This document shows, one piece after another, positions 8,267 through 16,874 of a stretch of 64,000 bases of DNA. This DNA comes from JAGPCK01 sp041675505 (GTDB taxonomy: Bacteria; Bacteroidota; Bacteroidia; UKL13-3). The notes below the pieces were generated by a model. That model searched no databases. It saw nothing but the letters and a program-made list of their open reading frames with translations, and was not told the DNA's origin. Made by a program: the position numbers and the translations under genes. Location of the stretch: assembly GCA_041675505.1 (NCBI GenBank), contig JBAYTR010000008.1, positions 124,001 through 188,000 of the forward strand, in the 5' to 3' direction. Each line of letters opens with the position of its first letter. The stretch's first letter is position 1.

Positions 8267-10426
8267 ATGAGACTGCCCCACACCATTGGTTTCCGACTAA
8301 TGATCCTTTTGCTGCTTTACACTGCCACGGCAGCGGCACAGTATCCTGACAGTCTGATGCATGTACTGAAAAGTTACCGGCAAAATGACACCACCAAAGT
8401 AAACCTGCTCTCTGATGTTTCTCTCCAATTTCAGTATGTCAATATAGACAGTATGCTTCTGCTTGCCCGGCAAGGATATACTTTAGCTGAAAAACTAAAG
8501 TACCGGAAAGGAATGGCCGAATGCCTTAAACTGCAAGGTATTGCCAATTACAACCTCGCCAATAATGATACAGCTTTGGCACTCTACCGCAGAGCATTAA
8601 AAATTGCCGAGGAAGACAATCTGATTAAAATGAAAGGAGCCATATACAACAACATGGGCGTTGTATATGCAGAGAAGGGGCAACTGCATAAAACCATTGC
8701 TTACTACGAAAAAAGTTTAGCCATCAGAAAACAGGTAAAGGATATGTCGGGCGTAGGATCATCATACAATAACCTGGGCAATACTTACCTTACCCTGGGT
8801 GATTATGAAAAAGCACTGAGCAACCAGTTTAAGGGGCTCAAAATAAGAGAGGAATTAAATGACCTGCGAGCAATTGCCAACAGCAACAGCAACATCGGCA
8901 ATTCTTATTTCAGGATTCAAAAGTATGACAAAGCCTTTGAATACCACATTAAGGCCTTAGACATCAATAAAAAATTAAACAATGAATACGGGATGGTGCT
9001 GGACTATCTTGATTTAGGGGCTATACATTACGAAACAAAAGAATACACAAAGTCAAAAGAATACTTTGAGAAAGGCTTGGCTTTAGCTGAAAAGATAGGA
9101 ATGATGCAAAATGTATCCGTTTCATTGTCCAACTTGGGTGAAATCAGCCGCATTCTTAAAGAGTATGACAAGTCCATTGACTATTACCGCAAATCATTGG
9201 CTATTTGTCTTCCGGCCGGGGACATGTTGCTTGCCGCCAGCTGCTACAGCGGCATTGGTTACGGCCTGGTACATACAGGCAAAACAAACGAGGGGATAGC
9301 TTTACTGAAAAAAGGACACAATATCTCCCTGCAACACCCCGATAAAATAACGAAAATGGCCACTGCTACATTCTTGTACCAGTCGTTGGAAAAAACCGGT
9401 GATTTTAAATCTGCTCTGCACTACTTTAAAATTGCCAAAGCCTTTGAAGACTCCCTCGACAATGAGAATGATTTGAAAAAAATTCAAGAAATAGGATTTG
9501 AATTTGAACTGAACAAAAAAGAAGAGACCATAAAATCGTTGATGAAAGAACGGGAGTTTGAAAAACAACGAGCCAACTTAAACCGTAACCTCAACTATGC
9601 ATTTAGTCTGGCAGCTGTTCTGGCATTAGCATTCATCTTTATGCTTTACCGCAGCCGTGGAAAATCCAGAAAATACCTCGAGGTAACCTCTGCCCAAAAC
9701 AATGAAATAAGAAAACAAGCTTCTCAGCTTCACGCATTAAATGAGATGAACAATAAAATGTTCTCGATTATTTCGCATGATTTACGTAACCCCATTGCCA
9801 CATTGAGCAATGTGCTGTTGTTGGAATCAGAGAACGTAATAAGTGCTGAGGAAAGCAAAAATATGCAGCAAAGCCTTTCTTTACAGGTAGGCTCCATCAG
9901 CCTTTTGCTGGATAACCTGCTGCTGTGGTCAAAAGAGCAGATTGAGGGCAAAACAGCTCCCAAGCCCGAAACAATACTCCTGAATGACACCATAAAAAAC
10001 AATGTGCAACTCTTGTTTGAAATGGCCCGACAGAAAAATGTTTCCTTCATCAATAACGTAACCGAAGATATTACTGCATTTGCCGACCGTACACACGTAG
10101 ATATTATTTTACGAAACGTGTTGGCCAATGCTGTTAAATTCAGCCATAAAGGAGGGAACATTACTTTAGATACCCGCATTGAAGACAACACGGTTACCAT
10201 ATACGTTAAAGACGAGGGTACAGGCATGAGCGAAGAAACCCTTCGTAAACTACTTAACCCTGAAGAAGATTCCTTTTCCAGCAAGGGCACATCCGGTGAA
10301 ACAGGAAGTGGCCTGGGCTTGCAGCTTTGCTCCCAATATGCCACATTAAATAATGGCTTTATCCGTTTTGAAAGCGAAGAGGGAAAAGGCACCACCTGCA
10401 AGATAACGCTCCTGTATACAGGCTAA
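8267..10426 (+). CDS. TPR-containing sensor histidine kinase
   Basis: This 719-aa protein has a signal peptide (LLLLYTATAAAQ), then about eight tetratricopeptide repeats from about residue 70 to 400 (for example AIYNNMGVVYAEKGQLHKTIAYYEKS is one unit). A coiled coil rich in Lys/Glu precedes a transmembrane helix at about 440-460. The cytoplasmic part has a HisKA box, FSIISHDLRNPIATL, with the phospho-accepting His near residue 503, and an HATPase_c domain ending with ETGSGLGLQLCSQYATLN. The TPRs would sit in the periplasm and sense a partner. No response regulator is adjacent, so it is an orphan kinase here. Confidence 0.92.
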   Translation: MRLPHTIGFRLMILLLLYTATAAAQYPDSLMHVLKSYRQNDTTKVNLLSDVSLQFQYVNIDSMLLLARQGYTLAEKLKYRKGMAECLKLQGIANYNLANNDTALALYRRALKIAEEDNLIKMKGAIYNNMGVVYAEKGQLHKTIAYYEKSLAIRKQVKDMSGVGSSYNNLGNTYLTLGDYEKALSNQFKGLKIREELNDLRAIANSNSNIGNSYFRIQKYDKAFEYHIKALDINKKLNNEYGMVLDYLDLGAIHYETKEYTKSKEYFEKGLALAEKIGMMQNVSVSLSNLGEISRILKEYDKSIDYYRKSLAICLPAGDMLLAASCYSGIGYGLVHTGKTNEGIALLKKGHNISLQHPDKITKMATATFLYQSLEKTGDFKSALHYFKIAKAFEDSLDNENDLKKIQEIGFEFELNKKEETIKSLMKEREFEKQRANLNRNLNYAFSLAAVLALAFIFMLYRSRGKSRKYLEVTSAQNNEIRKQASQLHALNEMNNKMFSIISHDLRNPIATLSNVLLLESENVISAEESKNMQQSLSLQVGSISLLLDNLLLWSKEQIEGKTAPKPETILLNDTIKNNVQLLFEMARQKNVSFINNVTEDITAFADRTHVDIILRNVLANAVKFSHKGGNITLDTRIEDNTVTIYVKDEGTGMSEETLRKLLNPEEDSFSSKGTSGETGSGLGLQLCSQYATLNNGFIRFESEEGKGTTCKITLLYTG

Positions 10427-10510
10427 TCCCACCGGATAGCTTAGTGGCTGATAACTAATAAATAAGAACACAAACACATCAAATAAATAGACTTTGTGCG
10501 CTTATAGTGT

Positions 10511-10518
10511 TACTTTTG
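10511..10518 (+). promoter_or_regulatory. Bacteroidota -7 box before acyl-ACP desaturase
   Basis: TACTTTTG lies 5 nt before the ATG at 10524. This makes the in-frame TTG at 10494, which precedes the box, an unlikely start. Confidence 0.65.
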
Positions 10519-10523
10519 CAGCA

Positions 10524-11504
10524 ATGTATCAGGCTCAAATTCCCAAGCGCTCAGAAGTAATGTTATTTCTGGGCAAAGAAATAGAACAAACTGCTAACCA
10601 ATACCTGAAGCCAATAGAAACCAACTGGCAGGCCTCAGAACTGCTTCCGCTTACTTCAGATACTACGTTTATCGAAGATTTAAAAACCATACAGGAACAG
10701 GCACAGAATTTATCCTATGATTTACTGGCCGTTTTGGTAGCGGACACCATTACCGAAGAAGCCCTGCCCACCTACGAAAGCTGGATTGCCGGCATTACCG
10801 GGTTTAATCAGGTAGAAAATAACGGCTGGATGAAATGGCTACGCGCCTGGACCGCTGAAGAAAACCGCCACGGAGACGTACTTAACCGCTACCTTTACCT
10901 GTGTGGCCGTATTAATATGCGTGAGTTTGAAGCCTCTACCCAGTATTTAATTGCTGACGGTTTTAACAACGGTGCAGCAACCGATCCTTACAGAAACTTT
11001 GTGTACACCAGCTTTCAGGAAATGGCCACCAATATTTCGCACCGCAGAGTAGCCAGCTTAGCCAAACAACAAGGCAATAACATGCTTTCTAAACTGTGTG
11101 GTTTGGTAGCGGCTGATGAGGCCCGACATGCCAAAGCCTACAAGTCATTTGTATCCCGCATACTTGAAATAGACCCCAATGAAATGATGCTGGCTTTTGA
11201 AGACATGATGCGTCAAAAAATTGCCATGCCTGCTCAATGCCTGCGTGAACTGGGAGATAAACTTAACACCTTCTCTTATTTCAGTGATGCGGCTCAACGC
11301 CTAGGCGTCTATACAGCAACTGATTACACAGATATTCTGTCTTCACTTATTGAGGAATGGAAAATTGATGCCATTACCGGATTGAATGAAAATGGTGAAA
11401 AAGCAAGGGATTACCTGTGCAAATTGCCTGACAGACTGAAACGTATTGCCGAACGCATTAACACACCGGTTACCGAGTACAAGTTCAACTGGATTCTGGC
11501 CTAA
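10524..11504 (+). CDS. Acyl-[acyl-carrier-protein] desaturase (soluble di-iron)
   Basis: This 326-aa protein is of the stearoyl-ACP desaturase family, a ferritin-like four-helix bundle that puts a double bond into acyl-ACP using O2 and ferredoxin. The two di-iron motifs are visible: TAEENRHGDVLNRYLYL near residue 112 and AADEARHAKAYKSF near residue 200, each E/D-E-x-R-H. The segment TDPYRNFVYTSFQEMATNISHRR between them is also typical. The family includes plant plastid enzymes and bacterial DesA-type proteins. A different, membrane-bound desaturase is encoded at 46082. The 3' end overlaps the convergent DUF72 gene by 4 bp. Confidence 0.93.
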   Translation: MYQAQIPKRSEVMLFLGKEIEQTANQYLKPIETNWQASELLPLTSDTTFIEDLKTIQEQAQNLSYDLLAVLVADTITEEALPTYESWIAGITGFNQVENNGWMKWLRAWTAEENRHGDVLNRYLYLCGRINMREFEASTQYLIADGFNNGAATDPYRNFVYTSFQEMATNISHRRVASLAKQQGNNMLSKLCGLVAADEARHAKAYKSFVSRILEIDPNEMMLAFEDMMRQKIAMPAQCLRELGDKLNTFSYFSDAAQRLGVYTATDYTDILSSLIEEWKIDAITGLNENGEKARDYLCKLPDRLKRIAERINTPVTEYKFNWILA

Positions 11505-12409
11505 AACAGCCCTTTTGCTTCCTCACTATAAAAGACAGGCACCTGTAAGCCAAGCCCGTGTTTAGCATTCAGTTGCTCAATCAGGTATTTGCACAATTCA
11601 GGAGAATATCTCTCATCGTGCTGGTGCATGAAAAAATAGCAACGCTTTAATCCTGCTTTTAACCACGCGCCTATTCGTTCTACCCAGGCGTCAATGCGGG
11701 TATAATCTGTAGGATGCAGGCCATTTCCCACAAACCGAATAAATGCCTGAGGTGTGGTGAGGTTCATGTGCAAAGCGTCTCTCCTGCCTGAAGTATCCGT
11801 AATTACTGTTCCGGTAGTCAACTCTTTTAAATAATCAAACGACTCTGCTGCATTATGAGGTTGCAACCATTCTTTCTGCCTGTACTCTACAAACAAAGTT
11901 ATATCATCCGGCAACGACTGAATAAACTGCTCTATAACCGGCTTGTACTTGGGCCCCATACGTGGCTCAGGCATCAGAAATAAAGGTCCCAGGTTATTAC
12001 CCAACTCGTAAATTGCATTCAGGTATTGATCCAGTTCAGCCGCTACGTTTTGCAACCTTTTGCGGTGCGTAATTACTTCAGAAAATTTAGGACAAAACAA
12101 GAAATTATCACCCACCGTATCCTTCCATTTGCGTATGCCCTGCGGAGTAGGCAGATTGTAGTACAGAGAGTTGAGTTCAATGGAATTAAACTGCCGGGCA
12201 TATGCCTTTAAATAATCAACTGATTTGGTTTTGGGCGGATAAATTTTACCTATCCAATCGGGGCCCCCCCACTTGGCACAACCTACGTATACACGTGGTT
12301 TTTCGCTCTTTCGGGCAGCACTTAAAACAGCTGTAGTTAAAGGCGTATCCGGTGGTAAGGTAAAATCTACCTCAGCAATTTGGGCTGTTTCAATTCGTCC
12401 AAAGTCCAT
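11501..12409 (-). CDS. DUF72 family TIM-barrel protein (YecE-like)
   Basis: This 302-aa protein matches the DUF72/YecE family, a TIM-barrel fold without an established reaction. Visible pieces: VYVGCAKWGGPDWIGKIYPP at the start of the barrel, YARQFNSIELNSLYYNLPT, NFLFCPKFSEVITH, FLMPEPRMGP, FVEYRQKEWL, and a late YFFMHQHDE. The frame runs to 12607 but that would cross the divergent ArsC-like gene. The start at 12409 (MDFGRIETAQ) is preceded by a TATCTTTG box. It shares a 42-bp divergent promoter region with the ArsC/Spx-like gene. Confidence 0.88.
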   Translation of the reverse strand: MDFGRIETAQIAEVDFTLPPDTPLTTAVLSAARKSEKPRVYVGCAKWGGPDWIGKIYPPKTKSVDYLKAYARQFNSIELNSLYYNLPTPQGIRKWKDTVGDNFLFCPKFSEVITHRKRLQNVAAELDQYLNAIYELGNNLGPLFLMPEPRMGPKYKPVIEQFIQSLPDDITLFVEYRQKEWLQPHNAAESFDYLKELTTGTVITDTSGRRDALHMNLTTPQAFIRFVGNGLHPTDYTRIDAWVERIGAWLKAGLKRCYFFMHQHDERYSPELCKYLIEQLNAKHGLGLQVPVFYSEEAKGLF

Positions 12410-12418
12410 TTTTTCTTT

Positions 12419-12426
12419 CAAAGATA
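12419..12426 (-). promoter_or_regulatory. Bacteroidota -7 box before DUF72 gene
   Basis: Minus-strand TATCTTTG, 9 nt before the ATG at 12409. It is one half of a compact divergent promoter pair. Confidence 0.6.
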
Positions 12427-12439
12427 TTAGAAGTAAGCC

Positions 12440-12447
12440 TATTTTTG
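12440..12447 (+). promoter_or_regulatory. Bacteroidota -7 box before ArsC/Spx-like gene
   Basis: TATTTTTG, 4 nt before the ATG at 12452. It faces away from the DUF72 promoter 13 bp to the left. Confidence 0.6.
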
Positions 12448-12451
12448 ACGC

Positions 12452-12796
12452 ATGATTATCTATGGCATTAAAAACTGCGACACCATGAAAAAGGCTTTCA
12501 ACTGGTTGGAAGCACAAGAGATGGATTACTCTTTTCATGATTATAAAAAACATGGTATTAGCAAAGAGAAGTTGAATGAGTGGCTCACCAAATTGGAAGT
12601 AACGCAACTCATCAATACCAAAGGTGTTACTTTCAAAAAACTTACTGAGGCCGAAAAAATATCCATCAACAATAAACTGGCAGCCATTAACCTGATGATG
12701 GAAAAACCTTCCATGATTAAACGCCCACTGGTGGAATACGATAAAGGCATTTTGCTGGGATTTAATGCCGAAGAGTGGGACGCACAGCTTCGTTAA
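12452..12796 (+). CDS. ArsC/Spx/YffB-family protein
   Basis: This 114-aa thioredoxin-fold protein is of the arsenate reductase (ArsC)/Spx/YffB group. It opens IIYGIKNCDTMKKAFNWL, with one Cys in the place of the ArsC active-site cysteine, then HDYKKHGISKEKLNEWL, NTKGVTFKKL, and PSMIKRPLVEYDKGILLGF, where the Arg of KRP is the family signature. It has a single Cys at the active site rather than the Spx CxxC. Such proteins are glutathione- or thiol-linked reductases of uncertain substrate. No arsenic genes are nearby, so arsenate reduction should not be assumed. Confidence 0.88.
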   Translation: MIIYGIKNCDTMKKAFNWLEAQEMDYSFHDYKKHGISKEKLNEWLTKLEVTQLINTKGVTFKKLTEAEKISINNKLAAINLMMEKPSMIKRPLVEYDKGILLGFNAEEWDAQLR

Positions 12797-12886
12797 AATA
12801 AGCGGACTACTTCATGTTGCTTCTGATTTCAATACAGCCATCTCACGCTGAGCGGAAAAATAGTTGAGTTAACTTATGCAAAAATC

Positions 12887-12906
12887 TAAACAGGTAAGCC
12901 TGTTTA
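12887..12906. promoter_or_regulatory. Inverted repeat upstream of the LytS-type kinase gene
   Basis: TAAACAGG (12887-12894) and CCTGTTTA (12899-12906) form a perfect 8-bp inverted repeat around TAAG, about 80 bp upstream of the kinase start. It could be an operator or a weak terminator of the preceding gene. There is no T run, which favours a protein-binding site. The remaining bases of this 192-bp gap show nothing else clear except a TAGCTTTA box at 12978-12985. Confidence 0.35.
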
Positions 12907-12988
12907 AGCACGCCAACCTGCTACCTGTTGTTCACCGGTATTTATTTTTCCCGCTTATTAAACTCTGAAAAAAAGCGTAGCTTTAACC

Positions 12989-15901
12989 ATGCGTTTGATG
13001 TTGAGGAAATCATATTACGTGTTTTGCTTTGCTGCAAATCTGCGTGGTGCTCTTCTTACTGCATGTTTTATGCTGTCAGTTGCTTTGTACGCTCAGCAGC
13101 CAGCTTATTCTATTCTGGGTGATGAGGAGTTCAGGGGCATTCAGATTTATGATGTGATACAGGATAAAGAACTGAACTATTGGTTTGCCACCAACGAAGG
13201 ACTTTACCTCTATGACTATTACACCTATAAAAAAATTGAATGCAAAGAATCAAAAAGCAACTCGGTTTTTAATTTTGTGATGGATAAGGATGGCGCCATT
13301 TATTGCCATAACCTGAACAACCAGATTTTTCAAATCAGAGGCAAAGTATGTCACCTGTTCTACGAAATGGCGGGGGATGAAGGCAAGGCCGATGTGAGTT
13401 TATCCATTGCAGATAATAATCACCTGTTGATTGGTGCCGGAAAAATTATTGTACTGGATAAAAGCGGGAAAATTATCACCCGCAGAAATGTAAGCGGGCA
13501 TTACCTGGGGCAAGCCTTTACAACAGATGATGGGAGCATTCAGTTTCACATGAACGGCTGCGATTCAGTGATGATTTACTCCGGAGGAACGTTTTCACAA
13601 CAACGCTTACAACTTTCGGGTACCAGGTTGAACAATACAGCTATTTTAAAGTTCTTCCGCATACAAGATGTTTGTTATGCACTTGACATGAAATCAAAAG
13701 CATTATTCAGCTACCGCCCTGCCAACTTTACACTCACTCCCTTACCCAAAAACAGTTTATTTGACCGGGGCGGAGCCGTGCGTATTTACGAAGTCGGGAA
13801 TGAAATATGGGTAGCCGGCACCTTGCCCGGAGTGGTATTTTTCTCTAAAGAGCAGAACCAACCCTTGAGTAATTTCTATTATGAAGATTATTTTATTTCT
13901 GATGTATACAAAGACAGGGAAGGCAATTATTTACTGAGCACTTTTGATAAAGGTGTTTTAGTAATCCCTGATTTGAAAGTACCGGGCGTTATTCACTCTT
14001 TTCGTGACGACCCTGTTACCGCTTTGTATAGCGATGAAACCACAGGACTCATTTTGGGCACATCCAAAGGACAGTTGATGAGTTACAGCGAAGGGAAACT
14101 GACACAGCTGAACAGTGAAGGCATGCGCCCCATTGAAGCCTTGTATGGAAGTGCTAAAAGTGACTTGGTGCTTTTTGATGACGGACAGGTGCGTGCCTAT
14201 AATAAACGAACAGGAAGTATACTAACCATTTTTGAAGCCTCATTGAAAAATGTAGCCTTTGTAAACGAACACGACTATTTTTTGGGCACCAATTACGGCA
14301 TAGTTAAAACTACGTGGTTGGGAAAAGATAAATTTACGCGGCAATTGATAAAAGGAATAAGTACCCGTACCTACTCCATGGTATATCATGCAGCCAGTGG
14401 AGACCTTTATGCTTCAACAGCTCACGGCTTGTTCAGAATTACTTCCTCAGGTGAAATTGAAAAAATATATTACCGGAATAAACCCGTTTTTTCGGAGCAA
14501 CTGTATAATCACAACGGACAAATATTTGCCATTACGGGAGCAAACGGCATACTAGTCATAGAAAAAAATCGTGTTACCCAAACCATATATCCTCTGGTAA
14601 ACGGTGAACCTGAAAAACTCAAACGTCTCATTGTATATAACAACACTATTATTGCTAACTCTTCCAGCGGGCTGTATCAATTCGACCTGAACGGAAAACT
14701 CCTGAGACCGCTGCATATTGCTTCAGGTATAGCATCAAAAAAAATAATCAGCTTCACTTTACATAACTCCGAGCTTTGGGTGAGCCATGCAGGCGGAGTA
14801 CAGAAAATTAATCTCGATTACCAACAGCCCAATGTGTTTAATCCTCTGGTGCGTTTCGATAGGATTTACGTAAATGATGAACTGATGAGCTCTGCCACTT
14901 CAGGAGCATTTAAAAGCAAACAACGCAAGGTGCAGTTTTTCTTTTCCTCCCCTACCCTGCGCAACCGTGAAACCCTGCGCTACCATTACCAATTGGTGGG
15001 CTATGACCCCAAATGGAACACCAACCCGTATGAGTTAAACCAGATTACCTACAATGCCCTTGACCCCGGAAATTACACCCTGCAGGTGAAGGCCGAAAAT
15101 CAAGGATTATTTAGCCCGGGCATCACTTATTCGTTCAGAATTGCCTATCCTTTTTACACCAGCTGGTGGTTTATTCTTGCAGTGCTTACTTTGTTCTTGT
15201 TTCTTGTATCAGTAGTGTACCGCTGGCAATTAAATACGCAGCACAAAAAATCACAACAGATTAACGAACTGAATGCATCTCGACTTACCGCGATTCAATC
15301 GCAAATGAACCCTCACTTTATTTTCAATTCACTCAACTCCATACAGGATTTAATTCTGAAAGGAGATGTGGAGCATTCGTATTCTTACATCACTACATTC
15401 TCTGATTTGGTGAGACGCACCCTCAACTATTCAGAAAAAGATTTCATTGACTTTGAACAGGAAATAAAACTGATTGAGTTATACCTGTCGCTGGAAAAAC
15501 TAAGGTTCAAAAAAGATTTTACCTACACCATTGAATTGCCTGCTGAAGAAGATTTTTTAGTACCGCCCATGCTTATCCAACCTTTTATTGAAAATGCGCT
15601 GGTGCACGGTTTGTTACACAAGCAGGGTGAAAAAAAACTGAATGTATCTTTTGAACTCAAAGAGTTTCTGATCTGTACCATTGAAGACAACGGCATAGGG
15701 CGTGAAAGAGCCAAAGCCATACAACTGAGGCAAAAGAAAGAGCACGAATCTTTTTCAGGAAACGCCATACGCAACCGGTTCGAAATTCTAAACAATGTAT
15801 TTAAAGGTGAGTTTGGTTACACCTACGAGGATTTGTATCAAAACGGTGAACCCAGCGGAACAAAGGTTACCTTGAGTATTCCTGTAAAACACGAATTTTA
15901 G
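12989..15901 (+). CDS. LytS-type sensor histidine kinase with periplasmic propeller and Y_Y_Y domain
   Basis: This 970-aa protein starts with a signal anchor (CFMLSVALYAQ) followed by about 600 residues of two-component-regulator propeller repeats (units of the form EDxxxNYWFATNEGLYLYD). A Y_Y_Y immunoglobulin-like domain at about 650-722 (YHYQLVGYDPKWNT, NYTLQVKAENQGLFS) leads to a transmembrane helix at about 724-746. The kinase part is the His_kinase (PF06580/LytS) type: SRLTAIQSQMNPHFIFNSLNSI with the His in PHFIFN, then an HATPase domain with PFIENALVHGLLH. It is followed 37 bp later by a LytTR response regulator, its evident partner. A TAGCTTTA box ends 3 nt before the ATG. Confidence 0.94.
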   Translation: MRLMLRKSYYVFCFAANLRGALLTACFMLSVALYAQQPAYSILGDEEFRGIQIYDVIQDKELNYWFATNEGLYLYDYYTYKKIECKESKSNSVFNFVMDKDGAIYCHNLNNQIFQIRGKVCHLFYEMAGDEGKADVSLSIADNNHLLIGAGKIIVLDKSGKIITRRNVSGHYLGQAFTTDDGSIQFHMNGCDSVMIYSGGTFSQQRLQLSGTRLNNTAILKFFRIQDVCYALDMKSKALFSYRPANFTLTPLPKNSLFDRGGAVRIYEVGNEIWVAGTLPGVVFFSKEQNQPLSNFYYEDYFISDVYKDREGNYLLSTFDKGVLVIPDLKVPGVIHSFRDDPVTALYSDETTGLILGTSKGQLMSYSEGKLTQLNSEGMRPIEALYGSAKSDLVLFDDGQVRAYNKRTGSILTIFEASLKNVAFVNEHDYFLGTNYGIVKTTWLGKDKFTRQLIKGISTRTYSMVYHAASGDLYASTAHGLFRITSSGEIEKIYYRNKPVFSEQLYNHNGQIFAITGANGILVIEKNRVTQTIYPLVNGEPEKLKRLIVYNNTIIANSSSGLYQFDLNGKLLRPLHIASGIASKKIISFTLHNSELWVSHAGGVQKINLDYQQPNVFNPLVRFDRIYVNDELMSSATSGAFKSKQRKVQFFFSSPTLRNRETLRYHYQLVGYDPKWNTNPYELNQITYNALDPGNYTLQVKAENQGLFSPGITYSFRIAYPFYTSWWFILAVLTLFLFLVSVVYRWQLNTQHKKSQQINELNASRLTAIQSQMNPHFIFNSLNSIQDLILKGDVEHSYSYITTFSDLVRRTLNYSEKDFIDFEQEIKLIELYLSLEKLRFKKDFTYTIELPAEEDFLVPPMLIQPFIENALVHGLLHKQGEKKLNVSFELKEFLICTIEDNGIGRERAKAIQLRQKKEHESFSGNAIRNRFEILNNVFKGEFGYTYEDLYQNGEPSGTKVTLSIPVKHEF

Positions 15902-15938
15902 TCCGTTCCTGAAATAAAACGGTCAGTTACTGAACCCA

Positions 15939-16721
15939 ATGAAACAAAACAAAGGAATCAATATAAGTTTGCCTGCGGTGAAAAAAATAAGGGCTATACT
16001 GGTGGATGATGAGGAAAGCGCCAGGGATGTGCTGCAGAATCTCCTGCTGCGTTTTTGTGCTGATGTAGAACTGGTGGCCAAGTGCGAAAACATCGCTAAT
16101 GCAGTAGAAACTATTGAAAAGGAACAACCCGATTTAGTGTTTCTGGATATTGAAATGCCAAACTATGCCGGATACGAGATTGTAAATTTTTTCAAACAAA
16201 TAAATTTCGATATCATTTTTGTAACGGCCTACAACCAGTATGCGGTACGTGCCTTTGAAATAGCCGCTGTAGATTACCTGCTCAAACCCATCGACATTCA
16301 ACGCCTGAAAAATGCCGTAGCAAGAGTTGTTCAGCACCGCGACATGGAACAGCAGGCTCAACGACTTTCTCTGTTGGGCAGCACACTGGAACACAAACAA
16401 CTGGAGAACATTGCCATCAGTGACAAAGGACAACAACACATTCTGCCCATTGAACACATTGTAGCCATTGAAGCACAAGAGTCGTATTGCATTATCCATA
16501 CTGCCGACAGGCAATACATTGTAAGCAAAAATTTAAAACATTTCGAAACATTGCTGGAGCCATTGCCACGGTTTATACGCGTGCATAAATCATGGATAAT
16601 TAACAAGAAGTTTTTACAACACTATTCTAAATCAGAGCTCACCATTCAACTGAGCAACGGACTGGTATCAAAATTATCGAAGTACAAAAAAACCGAGTTT
16701 GAAGCAGCCATCTTAACTTAA
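15939..16721 (+). CDS. LytTR-family response regulator
   Basis: This 260-aa protein has an N-terminal receiver domain (residues about 17-130): IRAILVDDEESARDVL supplies the acidic pocket, VFLDIEMPNYAGYE the phospho-accepting Asp, FVTAYNQYAVRAFEIAAVDYLLKPI the Thr and Lys. A C-terminal LytTR DNA-binding domain (about 150-255) shows HILPIEHIVAIEAQESYCIIHT and FIRVHKSWIINKKFLQHYS. Such regulators bind pairs of direct repeats. It lies directly after the LytS-type kinase. A candidate pair of 10-bp repeats stands at 16785-16814, just downstream and in front of the ELWxxDGT gene. Confidence 0.95.
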   Translation: MKQNKGINISLPAVKKIRAILVDDEESARDVLQNLLLRFCADVELVAKCENIANAVETIEKEQPDLVFLDIEMPNYAGYEIVNFFKQINFDIIFVTAYNQYAVRAFEIAAVDYLLKPIDIQRLKNAVARVVQHRDMEQQAQRLSLLGSTLEHKQLENIAISDKGQQHILPIEHIVAIEAQESYCIIHTADRQYIVSKNLKHFETLLEPLPRFIRVHKSWIINKKFLQHYSKSELTIQLSNGLVSKLSKYKKTEFEAAILT

Positions 16722-16784
16722 CAGTTGCTCATTTCGTATTCCCTCATCTTCTCGCTTCGCACTTTTACATCCCTCCTTTTATCC

Positions 16785-16814
16785 ATTGCTGAAGCAAATC
16801 GGCTATTGCTGAAG
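16785..16814 (+). promoter_or_regulatory. Candidate LytTR operator: two 10-bp direct repeats
   Basis: ATTGCTGAAG occurs at 16785-16794 and again, identical, at 16805-16814, a 20-bp period. LytTR regulators such as AgrA and ComE bind direct repeats of 9-10 bp with roughly two-turn spacing. The pair ends 28 bp upstream of a TATGTTTG -7 box, where an activator would touch polymerase. Confidence 0.5.
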
Positions 16815-16842
16815 TTTTAAAAGATAGCTCAACCTAGCCATC

Positions 16843-16850
16843 TATGTTTG
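16843..16850 (+). promoter_or_regulatory. Bacteroidota -7 box before ELWxxDGT gene
   Basis: TATGTTTG matches TAnnTTTG, 24 nt before the ATG at 16875. No good -33 TTG is seen at the right distance, which would fit an activator-dependent promoter. Confidence 0.55.
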
Positions 16851-16874
16851 TTTATCATTTTAATTTTAACTGAT

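Noticed and set aside
9730..10401. 223-aa minus-strand open frame
   Set aside because: It lies entirely inside the kinase domain of the TPR histidine kinase and resembles no protein.
10494..10523. TTG start upstream of the acyl-ACP desaturase
   Set aside because: The TACTTTTG promoter box lies inside this stretch, and the family start fits ATG 10524. Similar reasoning rejects extended starts at 4145, 12607, 44891, 49107, 60761 and 60824.
12452..12796. Arsenate reductase in an arsenic-resistance operon
   Set aside because: The protein belongs to the broad ArsC/Spx/YffB group, and no arsenic transporter or regulator is nearby.
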